Shown one piece after another: positions 50,256-58,500 of a DNA stretch of 64,000 nucleotides. A model generated the notes under the pieces. That model was not told where the DNA came from, ran no database searches, and saw only the letters and a list, made by a program, of their open reading frames with translations. The translations under genes and the position numbers were made by a program. Within the stretch, counting starts at the first letter, position 1, and each line of letters opens with the position of its first letter. This DNA comes from Clostridia bacterium (GTDB lineage: Bacteria > Bacillota > Clostridia > Oscillospirales > CAG-272), in the NCBI GenBank assembly GCA_017456905.1, contig JAFTIL010000021.1:1-64000 (forward strand). Reading direction: 5' to 3'.

Positions 50256-51488
50256 ATGAGTTGGTTCGTTATCGCCTTTCTTTTAGCCTTTGTGGCGGTG
50301 TATTTCCTCCAACGGAAGCGCTGGCGCATGGTGGTGGAGAAGGAGCTTTCCTATCATTTTGAATTCAGCACCGATGAGGTGTTCTCAGGGGAATACCTGT
50401 ACCTCGATCAAGTGGTGGTGAACAACAGTGATCGCACCATTTCCTTTTTGAAGATGGAGACTCTGCTTCCCGAGGGTCTCAAGGTGGTACTCACCGCCGA
50501 GGATGAGAAGGGGAGGGACGAGACGGTGCAATCGGTACAGAGCGTGTTCCTCCTGCCGCCCCACGGTCAGGTGTCGAGACGCTGGCGCATCGTAGCCGAA
50601 ACTCGCGGCCTTTACACCGCTCAGACGGTGCAAATGCACGTCATTTCCCATGATGCCATTGGTATGAGTACCTACTCTATGCGGATGCAGCCCGAGGCTT
50701 CACCCAAGGATCACCTGACGGTGTTGCCCGTGGCGGCCGAATGGCTGACCCAAATGGCGCTGTCCCCCTCCTTTACGGGAGAACGCACCACGCCTAAGGG
50801 TTTGGTGCAGGATCCCATGTCCATCTGCGGCGTTCGTGAATATGAGCCCTTTGATCCCCTCAACACCGTGGATTGGAAGCAGACCGCCCGCTTGGGCCGC
50901 ATGATGGTCAAAAAGATGGAGGTTCAGCAGAACGACAGCTATCACATCGTACTGAATATGCAATCCGTGATCATTGAACCCGATTTCCCCGAGATCAGCG
51001 CTCCTGCCTACGTGGAGGATTGTATTTCTCTTTGCGCCTCCCTTTTGGACAGTGCCATCCGCCGAAATATCCCCGTCCGTCTGATGGCCAACACAGAACC
51101 GAGCGAACTTTTGGGCGGCAGCCGTGTCCATGATGGACGGCTGGGTTGCCATATCTTTGCCAGCGAGCAGTTTTCTGACAAAAGCTCGGTCATCGAGGCC
51201 TACCGTATTTTGGCCAAGCTTCCCATGAAGCTGTCTTTGCCCACCGAGCGGCTGCTCGCGGACATCATAGAGAACCCCTACCTGTACGCCCAAGGCGGCA
51301 ATATCGTGTTCGTCACTCCCTTCGTGGATCAGCGTATGGTGAATTTTCACCGCGTCATGACGGAGCAAGGGGTCAATGTGATCTTTTATATCATGACCTC
51401 CTATCAGAACGCTCTGAATATGCCCCCCGAGGTGGAGGCTTATTTCCGCCACAGCCAATGGAGAGGAGGTGTAGGTTATGCGTCATAA
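50256..51488 (+). CDS. DUF58-domain protein
   Basis: 410 residues with one N-terminal membrane segment (1-20) and the DUF58 signature 'YEPFDPLNTVDWKQTARLG' (about 204-222) followed by 'MMVKKMEVQ'. DUF58 proteins accompany MoxR ATPases. AAGGAGG precedes ATG 50256. The 3' end overlaps the next gene by 11 bases. Confidence 0.93.
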   Translation: MSWFVIAFLLAFVAVYFLQRKRWRMVVEKELSYHFEFSTDEVFSGEYLYLDQVVVNNSDRTISFLKMETLLPEGLKVVLTAEDEKGRDETVQSVQSVFLLPPHGQVSRRWRIVAETRGLYTAQTVQMHVISHDAIGMSTYSMRMQPEASPKDHLTVLPVAAEWLTQMALSPSFTGERTTPKGLVQDPMSICGVREYEPFDPLNTVDWKQTARLGRMMVKKMEVQQNDSYHIVLNMQSVIIEPDFPEISAPAYVEDCISLCASLLDSAIRRNIPVRLMANTEPSELLGGSRVHDGRLGCHIFASEQFSDKSSVIEAYRILAKLPMKLSLPTERLLADIIENPYLYAQGGNIVFVTPFVDQRMVNFHRVMTEQGVNVIFYIMTSYQNALNMPPEVEAYFRHSQWRGGVGYAS

Positions 51489-52980
51489 AACCCTGCGCCC
51501 CGCAAAACTGAAACGCAAATCTCCTGTCAAACTGGCGGAGGACGTTACTTCAAAGGTCAAATCAAGGGTGGATGGACACCAAAAGAGAACTGCCATCGAA
51601 AGATGGCGCGGCCGATGGCTGAGATTCTATAAGCTCCTTGCCTGCGTGGCCTTCTGTGCCATTGTCATGCCCTATTTTGAGATCCTTGTGTCGGTGGGCG
51701 CGGGGCAGTACGCTACCGCGTTCACCTGGTTCGCTTCGGCCCTGCTCTTTGCCGTGGGCTACGGCATCCATAAAGGCATCCGCTTCCTCTTCATCAAAAG
51801 TGATGAGGAGGAGTTCAGCTTTTCCTTTGAGACCAAATGGCAGTTCTCGCCTCCTGCGGTGATGGTTCCCTCCCTCATTCTGGGTGCCGCCGTGGCTGTC
51901 GGCTTCAGTTTTGCGGCGGGACAGGTATTGGAGACCCTCCTGTACCCCTTTTATAACGCCGAGGTGGGCTTCCCCCTTATGGTGATCGCCTGCGTGGTAG
52001 CTTCGGTGTTGGGTTCTCTCCTGGTGCCTTTTCAGTTCCACCAGCTTTGCTCCCTGCGTACTTTGATCGAATGCCTCTTTGCCCTGGGCATCCCCTTCGG
52101 TGTCGCGACCTGGTGGTTGGACGGTGTTAACGGCCTATTTGCCGCTTGTGTCCTGGTCTATGCCTTGTGTCTTTTTGTGCTCATGAACCAGGAGTACGTG
52201 ATCAAGCCCTCTTATTCCTCCAAGACCTGCTATGCCACCAAGGAGCTTCGCCTCCACGGTATGGGCCGTGCGGCGGGACTGTGGCTGACCACCCTGCTCA
52301 CCGCCGTGATCATTCTCAGTCTTTTGGCTGTTTTGGCCATTCCCCTCCGCTTTTTCCTGACACCCGATATGAGTCTGGTGTTGAATTTCCCCATCAAGGG
52401 CGCACCCGGTGTTAATCTGGCGCTGTTCTTCTTGGGGTTGATCATTATCCCCGTGCTGTCGGTGACGTGTATCATGCGCTTTGTGCGCCCCAAGGGACTC
52501 AAATACTGGGAGAAGATCATTGGGGAGTTTTTCGGCAAAATCATTGGATTTTTCCTCCGCCTGCGTTTCCTCAAGAAAAGGAAGGACTTCAGCGAAATGG
52601 ACTTCAAGCAGGTGGTGGGGGAACGCCCCAAAAAACAGCATTACGTAGATACGGTGACTGAGACCAAAGCCGAAGCTACGGAATTGCCCAAGAGTTACAG
52701 ATCCTTTGTCAAGCAGCTCAAGGCTTTGCCCGATATCAATGAGCAGTACAGATTTGCCTACGAGGTGCTCATCACCGAGCTGTATGATGCCCACATCGGC
52801 ATCGCCAAGCATCAGACACCTCTGGAAATGGCCGACGTCATCGGCCGCAAGACCAATATATCGGAGATGGACAAACTCACGGAAACCTTTACCGCTGTGA
52901 CTTACGAAAAGGACAAACAGGCATCTTCGCGGGATGTGGATGCGGTCTGTAGGATCCTGCAAGCCCGACTCAAAGCATAG
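51478..52980 (+). CDS. Polytopic membrane protein with DUF4129-like C-terminus
   Basis: 500 residues: basic N-terminus (1-45), about nine membrane segments (50-370), then a soluble tail containing 'EQYRFAYEVLITEL', 'TPLEMADVI' and 'LTETFTAVTYEKD', which fits DUF4129. In the usual triad this part is attached to a transglutaminase-like domain; that domain is absent here. Overlaps DUF58 by 11 bases. Function unknown. Confidence 0.8.
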   Translation: MRHKTLRPAKLKRKSPVKLAEDVTSKVKSRVDGHQKRTAIERWRGRWLRFYKLLACVAFCAIVMPYFEILVSVGAGQYATAFTWFASALLFAVGYGIHKGIRFLFIKSDEEEFSFSFETKWQFSPPAVMVPSLILGAAVAVGFSFAAGQVLETLLYPFYNAEVGFPLMVIACVVASVLGSLLVPFQFHQLCSLRTLIECLFALGIPFGVATWWLDGVNGLFAACVLVYALCLFVLMNQEYVIKPSYSSKTCYATKELRLHGMGRAAGLWLTTLLTAVIILSLLAVLAIPLRFFLTPDMSLVLNFPIKGAPGVNLALFFLGLIIIPVLSVTCIMRFVRPKGLKYWEKIIGEFFGKIIGFFLRLRFLKKRKDFSEMDFKQVVGERPKKQHYVDTVTETKAEATELPKSYRSFVKQLKALPDINEQYRFAYEVLITELYDAHIGIAKHQTPLEMADVIGRKTNISEMDKLTETFTAVTYEKDKQASSRDVDAVCRILQARLKA

Positions 52981-53105
52981 CAACAGCTTTATTAACGAAT
53001 AATTCATGAATTGTTTGTTAACCCTCCACACATGGGTGTTATAATATCCCAAAAGCACGTTGTTTTTTGAAACTTTCGTGCATGATTGGAAAGGAGAATT
53101 TTAAG

Positions 53106-54566
53106 ATGAAAAAAATTCTTGCAACACTATTGATCCTAACCCTGCTTTTGTCCTTTGCTTCTGTAGGCTCCTCCGCACTGTCTGCCAACGTAACAGCCGA
53201 TACCTGGTCTACCATTGAATTGAAGGCTTTGTACGTGCAGTCCGGTATTGAGATCTACTCGGATCTGGATGAGGATTATTTTGAGTATTGGTGGGAGGAT
53301 GAGGTTCCCGAGGCTGACGGCGATTGGCTTCAGGCCTGCACCATCAATATGCGTGGTTTTGCCATGTCCACCGACGGCCGTTATCTTTACATGGGTACCC
53401 TGAACGGCGGTACCGGCATTCGTGGCGTGGTGGTTTACGACACCCAGAAATGCGTAGTTACCGACCTGTACTATCATTACGACGGCGAGGAAGCCGGCCT
53501 GCCCGGTTCTCCCTACTCCTACGCCAAGGGTATTGCCGCCGATGACCGCGGCTACGTATACGTAGGCTTTGCCTTCTCTCAGAACTATAACCTGGTCAAT
53601 CTGGGTATTGCCAAGCAGATGGAGGACGGCACTCTGGAAGAGGTCGCCCTGGAGGCTGCTTACGAGTTTGGTGATCCCGGTGACAATGGCGGCATCCACG
53701 TGGGCGTCAACGGTGTTGACGTAGTCAAGGTTGGTGATAGCTACTATTGCTACGTCATGGTCAACTATGACTACGATGCCCTCTACTGCTTCGACGTGAC
53801 CGATCCTGCAAATCCCAAGCTGAACAAGGGTTTCGGTGACAACGGTCTCATCAACTTCAGCGACGACGCCAATCCCGTCAAGGCCGACGGCTTTACCCTC
53901 AAGGAAGGCCAGTACATGGACGTTGACGATGACGGCACCATTTGGCTGGTGGTCAACGCCAACGAAGGTAAGGACGGCATCATGAAGATCGCACCCGACG
54001 GCTCTGCTTGTGTAGATCTCGTTGAGCTCAGCGGTGTTTATTCCGTGGAGCACGAGGGCGGCTTCCTCTTGTGCGGTCTCAAGAGCGGTGCATCCGTGGA
54101 GGTTTTGGACGATGCTTCTTACGAGAAGATCGCTTCTGTGCCCCTGACGGCTGAGTACGGCGATCGCGTAGTGCGTATGCTGGTCATCAACGACGTTCTG
54201 TTCGTGGCTGATGCAGGCTCTGATACGACAAATTTCAACGCCGTTCATGCCGCCGCGCTGACGGCTGACGGCCAGGCGTTCCTGGATACCCTGGTTGCCA
54301 ATATGGCTAACTACGGAGAAAAGGAAACCGAGGAAGAACCCACGGAGGCGCCCACCGAGGCTCCTGTGGACGAGACCGAAGCGCCTGTAGACGAGACTGA
54401 GGCTCCCTCCAAGGAGACGGAGGCTCCCACCGATGCCGCTACCAAGGCTCCCTCCAACGAGGTCACCGAACCTGCCGTTGATAAGGGTTGTGCTTCCGTG
54501 ATGGGTGCAAGCACCGTACTGGTCATGATGGCCGTGGCCGCTGCCTTCATCCGTAAGAAGGATTGA
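53106..54566 (+). CDS. Secreted beta-propeller-like surface protein with EAPxDET linker and C-terminal Cys/TM/RKKD tail
   Basis: 486 residues from ATG 53106 (AAAGGAG nine bases upstream). Signal peptide ending about residue 25. Residues 30-400 are beta-rich with repeated 'DGRYLYMGT', 'DDRGYVYVGFAF', 'DDDGTIWLVVNANE' blades, suggesting a propeller. Then a Pro/Thr/Glu linker (about 405-455) of EAPTEAPVDETEAPVDET units and a tail 'GCASVMGAS', a hydrophobic stretch and 'IRKKD'. The tail looks like a membrane anchor or sorting signal. Confidence 0.78.
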   Translation: MKKILATLLILTLLLSFASVGSSALSANVTADTWSTIELKALYVQSGIEIYSDLDEDYFEYWWEDEVPEADGDWLQACTINMRGFAMSTDGRYLYMGTLNGGTGIRGVVVYDTQKCVVTDLYYHYDGEEAGLPGSPYSYAKGIAADDRGYVYVGFAFSQNYNLVNLGIAKQMEDGTLEEVALEAAYEFGDPGDNGGIHVGVNGVDVVKVGDSYYCYVMVNYDYDALYCFDVTDPANPKLNKGFGDNGLINFSDDANPVKADGFTLKEGQYMDVDDDGTIWLVVNANEGKDGIMKIAPDGSACVDLVELSGVYSVEHEGGFLLCGLKSGASVEVLDDASYEKIASVPLTAEYGDRVVRMLVINDVLFVADAGSDTTNFNAVHAAALTADGQAFLDTLVANMANYGEKETEEEPTEAPTEAPVDETEAPVDETEAPSKETEAPTDAATKAPSNEVTEPAVDKGCASVMGASTVLVMMAVAAAFIRKKD

Positions 54567-54608
54567 TCTTGGATCATATACGCATAAAACATGCATAAAT
54601 AACCAAAA

Positions 54609-54644
54609 CAACGGAGAGCTCCTAGGAGCTCTCCGTTGTTTTTA
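54609..54644 (+). terminator. Terminator with perfect 30-base palindrome
   Basis: CAACGGAGAGCTCC, TA, GGAGCTCTCCGTTG and then T5: a perfectly matched stem 40 bases after the stop codon. Confidence 0.93.
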
Positions 54645-54741
54645 TTGAAAAATTAAAAAATATTTAATCTATGTTCATATTCTTGCTGTATAATGAACGG
54701 TATCTATATCTAAAGAGTTTACTGTCCGAAAGGAAGAATAT

Positions 54742-55605
54742 ATGTATAACAAAACAATCTTTCTCGACATGGATCTTTACAGCATTTTTCTGCTGGTGGG
54801 CGTGTTGACTTGTCTCATTTTCATCCGCGTGCTGGCGGATAGGCGTAAGATGAGGGCCGCTTGGCAAAATCTCACCCTGTTTAACGCTGTGTTTGCCGTA
54901 CTTTTGGGCTACGGCGGCGCGGTCCTGTTCCAGGCCTTTTATAATTTCATGGACGACGGTGTGTTCGTTATTGCCAATAACACGGGTGCTACCTTCTACG
55001 GTGGCCTCATCGGCGGCACCGCTATGTTCATCATCATTTATTTTATCGTGGGCCGTTTCCTGTTCAAGGACGGCTACCATATTCCCCATTTGCGTACAGC
55101 TTCTGATATGGCGGCACCTTGTATTGCCGTGGCCCACGGCTTCGGCCGCCTGGGTTGTCTCATGGCGGGCTGTTGCCACGGTGCCCGTACCGACGCCTGG
55201 TACGGTATTCCTATGGATATCCCCGGCGACGGAACAGACGCGCTTGTGAGAGTTATCCCCGTTCAGCTTTACGAGGCCATTTTCCTCTTTGCCCTGTCGG
55301 CTGTGACCTTCGTTTTGTTCTGGAGGGGAAAAAAATACCTTCTGCCGCTGTATATGGTGACTTACGGTATCTGGCGTTTTATTGCCGAATATCTGCGGGC
55401 AGACGATAGAGGTGCCACGGTCGTGGATTTCTGGTCGCCCTCCCAGCTCATTTCCGTGCTGCTCATTTCGGGTGGTTTAGTTCTTTGGGCCATTGAGCTT
55501 TATGTCGACCATAAAAAGAAAACGGCGGGGCAGAAAGAAGGCCCTGCGGTCTCCGAGGATGAAATTTCCGACGGCGGTGTGCCTGACGAGGCTGCTGAGG
55601 TATGA
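54742..55605 (+). CDS. lgt: Prolipoprotein diacylglyceryl transferase
   Basis: Attaches diacylglycerol to the lipobox Cys of prolipoproteins, needed by the many lipoproteins in this window. 287 residues, seven membrane segments; Lgt signature 'AHGFGRLGCLMAGCCHG' (about 132-148), 'IPVQLYEA' and 'YGIWRFIAEYLRADD'. GAAAGGAAG precedes ATG. The last codons overlap the next gene's start (ATGA). Confidence 0.94.
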   Translation: MYNKTIFLDMDLYSIFLLVGVLTCLIFIRVLADRRKMRAAWQNLTLFNAVFAVLLGYGGAVLFQAFYNFMDDGVFVIANNTGATFYGGLIGGTAMFIIIYFIVGRFLFKDGYHIPHLRTASDMAAPCIAVAHGFGRLGCLMAGCCHGARTDAWYGIPMDIPGDGTDALVRVIPVQLYEAIFLFALSAVTFVLFWRGKKYLLPLYMVTYGIWRFIAEYLRADDRGATVVDFWSPSQLISVLLISGGLVLWAIELYVDHKKKTAGQKEGPAVSEDEISDGGVPDEAAEV

Positions 55606-56462
55606 TGATGGATCAACAAAAAACACCCATCCCCTCGGGAGCATCTTCCGGTACACCTCCCAAAAAGAAAAACGGTGTGTCGCGTAAGGTGGCGATGGGC
55701 TTGACTCTTGTGGGCATGGCGGTGCTTCTTTGGTTTGAGGTGGCTAAGCCCGTTTTGTCCGATGACGAGACGCTGCAACGGCTGTATACCATGGTCATCA
55801 CCCGCGGTGTGGGTGCCGTGGTCTTCTTTGCCATTCTGATCAATCTCGGCTATCGGGTGCTGAATCCTGTCCGCAAGCCTTTGGGCAAGGCGTTGCTGTT
55901 TTGTATTCCTGCCGCTTTGGTGGTGGTGAATAATATGCCCATCCTCTCTATGATCTGGGGAGACGCCTATTTCGTTCACGGTGAGCCCAGGTATATTTTG
56001 TGGTTCTCTTTGGAATGTCTGGCCATCGGTCTTTTTGAAGAGGCCGCCTTCCGAGGCGTGGCGCTGTTGCTGATCGCAGAGAAGAGAAGGACCACCAAAA
56101 AAGGCCTGTTTATGAGCATTGTTCTGTCCTCTGCGGTGTTCGGCGTGATCCACCTGGCCAACATTTTGGCGGGTGCATCCCCCGGGGCCGTGATCCTGCA
56201 GATCGGGTACTCCTTCCTCATCGGCGCTATGTGCTCGGTTGTCCTGTTCAAAACCGGCAATTTGTGGCTGTGCATCATCCTGCACGCCGTCTATGATTTC
56301 AGCGGCAACCTCATGCCTACTCTTGGCGCGGGAACGTGGTGGGATACGCCTACGGTGATCTTTACCGTGATCCTCGCCGTATTTACCACCGTGTTTTACG
56401 TGGTGGCCTTTGTGAAGCTGGATCCCAAGGAGACCGAGCGCCTCTATCAAAAAGAAAATTGA
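55602..56462 (+). CDS. CPBP-family intramembrane protease-like protein
   Basis: 286 residues, seven or eight membrane segments. CPBP motifs: 'LFEEAAFRGVALL' (Glu-Glu-x3-Arg, about 145-157), 'FGVIHLAN' and 'ILHAVYDFSGN'. Substrate unknown. The ATG overlaps the lgt stop; three consecutive ATG codons make the exact start ambiguous. Cotranscribed with lgt, possibly also with the PaaK-like gene 31 bases downstream. Confidence 0.88.
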   Translation: MMMDQQKTPIPSGASSGTPPKKKNGVSRKVAMGLTLVGMAVLLWFEVAKPVLSDDETLQRLYTMVITRGVGAVVFFAILINLGYRVLNPVRKPLGKALLFCIPAALVVVNNMPILSMIWGDAYFVHGEPRYILWFSLECLAIGLFEEAAFRGVALLLIAEKRRTTKKGLFMSIVLSSAVFGVIHLANILAGASPGAVILQIGYSFLIGAMCSVVLFKTGNLWLCIILHAVYDFSGNLMPTLGAGTWWDTPTVIFTVILAVFTTVFYVVAFVKLDPKETERLYQKEN

Positions 56463-56493
56463 TTTATATTTAAAACAAAGAAAGGCAAAACTC

Positions 56494-57804
56494 ATGGAAA
56501 ACCGTTACTATCAACCCGAATTTGAGACTATGTCTCTCGAGGATATGCAAAAGCTGCAGTCCGAAAAGCTCGTGAAGCAGGTGAAGCACATTTACGAAAA
56601 CGTGGCCTGCTACCGCGCTAAGATGGACGAAAAAGGCGTGACTCCCGATGATATCAAGGGTATCGAAGACCTCCACAAGCTCCCCTTTATCACCAAGGAC
56701 GATCTTCGAGATCAGTACCCCAATGGATTTTTGGCCGTCCCTCAGTCTGAGTGTGTGCGTATTCAGTCCACGTCGGGTACCACGGGACGCCGTGTTGTTG
56801 CTTTCTATACACAGAAGGACGTTGACATCTGGGAAGACTGCTGTGCCCGTGCCATCATGGCCGTGGGCGGCACCAACGAGGACGTTTGCCAGGTAGCTTA
56901 CGGCTACGGTCTGTTCACGGGCGGCCCCGGTCTCAACGGCGGTTCTCACCGCGTGGGATGCTTGACCCTGCCCATGTCCTCGGGCAACACCGAGCGTCAG
57001 ATCCAGTTCATGATGGACCTGGGTGCCACAATTCTTTGCTGTACCCCTTCTTATGCGGCTTACATCGGCGAGTCCCTGAAGGATCGCGGTTACAAGCCTG
57101 AGGATAATAAACTGAAGGCAGGTATCTTCGGTGCCGAGCCCTGGACCGAGGAAATGCGCCGCGACATTGAGAAGTCTCTGGGCATCAAGGCCTATGATAT
57201 CTATGGCTTGACCGAGATCAGCGGCCCCGGTGTCTCCTTTGAGTGTACCGCCCAGGCAGGTATGCACATCAACGAGGACCATTTCCTGGCTGAGATCATC
57301 GACCCCGATACGGGCGAGGTTCTCCCCGAGGGCGAGAAGGGCGAGCTGGTGTTCACCTGCCTCGATAAGGAAGCCTTCCCCATGATGCGTTACCGTACCC
57401 GTGATATCTGCGTGCTGACCCGCGAAAAATGCTCCTGCGGCCGTACCCTTGTGCGTATGCGCAAGCCCATGGGACGCTCCGACGATATGCTCATCGTCCG
57501 CGGTGTCAACGTGTTCCCCTCCCAGATCGAGACCGTTCTGCTCCAGGAGGGCTACGCGCCCAACTACCTCATCGAGGTGGATCGCGTGAACAATACCGAC
57601 ACGCTGGACGTTTACGTAGAACTCACCGAGGATCAGTTCTCGGATACCGTCAAGGGCGTTACCGCCGCAGAGAAGTCTCTGGCCAACGCCATCAAGACCA
57701 TGCTGGGCATCAACCCCGCCGTCCATCTGGTGGCCCCCAAGACCATCGCCCGCTCAGAGGGCAAGGCCGTCCGCGTCAAGGACAAGAGAAAGCTGCATGA
57801 TTAA
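56494..57804 (+). CDS. Phenylacetate--CoA ligase family protein
   Basis: AMP-forming acyl-CoA ligase. 436 residues; 'IQSTSGTTGRRVVAFYT' (P-loop, about 90-106), 'YGLTEISGPG' (about 237-246) and 'YRTRDICVLTREKCSCGR' with hinge, then 'KPMGRSDDMLIVRGVNVFPSQIE'. In gut anaerobes PaaK-like ligases with an ACT partner often serve reversal or activation of aryl acetates made by amino acid fermentation. AAAGGC lies before the ATG at a suitable distance. Confidence 0.92.
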   Translation: MENRYYQPEFETMSLEDMQKLQSEKLVKQVKHIYENVACYRAKMDEKGVTPDDIKGIEDLHKLPFITKDDLRDQYPNGFLAVPQSECVRIQSTSGTTGRRVVAFYTQKDVDIWEDCCARAIMAVGGTNEDVCQVAYGYGLFTGGPGLNGGSHRVGCLTLPMSSGNTERQIQFMMDLGATILCCTPSYAAYIGESLKDRGYKPEDNKLKAGIFGAEPWTEEMRRDIEKSLGIKAYDIYGLTEISGPGVSFECTAQAGMHINEDHFLAEIIDPDTGEVLPEGEKGELVFTCLDKEAFPMMRYRTRDICVLTREKCSCGRTLVRMRKPMGRSDDMLIVRGVNVFPSQIETVLLQEGYAPNYLIEVDRVNNTDTLDVYVELTEDQFSDTVKGVTAAEKSLANAIKTMLGINPAVHLVAPKTIARSEGKAVRVKDKRKLHD

Positions 57805-57811
57805 GGGGGGC

Positions 57812-57990
57812 GAGGAGTACGCAAGGGGAACTTTTGATAAAAAGTCGCCTCACAAGTTCGGCCAAATATGCCTTCGGCATAATTTGCCCCCTTGATCCCT
57901 CAAAACCTTTAAAAAAGAGCAAGGACATCCATTAAGAGATCAAAAGCTATAGATTTAGCGAATCCGTAGAGGAAGGATTTGCTCTCTCAC
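57812..57990 (+). repeat. Intergenic 3'-end repeat, copy I (plus strand, degenerate)
   Basis: Starts 8-10 bases past the PaaK-like stop: 'gcaaggggaacttttgataaaaagt', an inserted 'aatatgccttcggcata' hairpin, 'cccccttgatccctcaaaacctttaaaaaag', then 'aagagatcaaaagctat'. It is in the direction of its upstream gene, like all other stop-adjacent copies. Confidence 0.65.
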
Positions 57991-58023
57991 CAAAAATCAC
58001 TTCGACTGAAAGGAAATAATATC

Positions 58024-58461
58024 ATGGCAATCCGACAGATTTCCGTATTTGTACCCAATAGTAACGGCTCTCTTGAGAAACTGGTCAACATCCTGGCTGA
58101 GGCGCAGGTAGATATGCGTGCCATGGCCATTGCCGACACCATGGAGTTCGGTATCCTTCGAATGATCGTGAAGGGTCACGATAAGGCTTGCAAAGCCCTC
58201 CGCGAGGCAGGCTACCTCGTGTCTCAGAACGAGGTTACTGCGGTGGAGATCCCCGACCAGCCCGGCGGACTGGCTCGTGTGGTCAGCATCCTGGCAAGCC
58301 ACGGTGTCAACATTGAGTACACCTATGCCTTTATGACCCGCTCCCACGGCCATGCCTGCGTGGTGTTCCGCGTGGAGGACAACGAGCTTGTGGAGAACAT
58401 TCTGGCACAGAACGATATCGTCTGCCTCAAGCACGGCGGCCGCGACGAGACCCCTTGGTAA
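58024..58461 (+). CDS. Tandem ACT-domain protein
   Basis: 145 residues from ATG 58024 (AAAGGAA eight bases upstream); two ACT units (about 4-70 and 72-140) with 'FVPNSNGSLEKLVNILAEAQVDMRAM' and 'IPDQPGGLARVVSILASHGVNIEYTYAF'. Such proteins usually bind an amino acid. They are regularly encoded after a PaaK-like ligase; here the gap is 219 bases and holds repeat copy I. Confidence 0.93.
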   Translation: MAIRQISVFVPNSNGSLEKLVNILAEAQVDMRAMAIADTMEFGILRMIVKGHDKACKALREAGYLVSQNEVTAVEIPDQPGGLARVVSILASHGVNIEYTYAFMTRSHGHACVVFRVEDNELVENILAQNDIVCLKHGGRDETPW

Positions 58462-58464
58462 AAC

Positions 58465-58500
58465 AAAAAATCCCGACCGCATAAGCGGTCGGGATTTTTT
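58465..58500 (+). terminator. Bidirectional terminator between converging genes
   Basis: Stem AAATCCCGACCGC/GCGGTCGGGATTT with a 4-base loop and A/T tracts on both sides. Confidence 0.94.
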
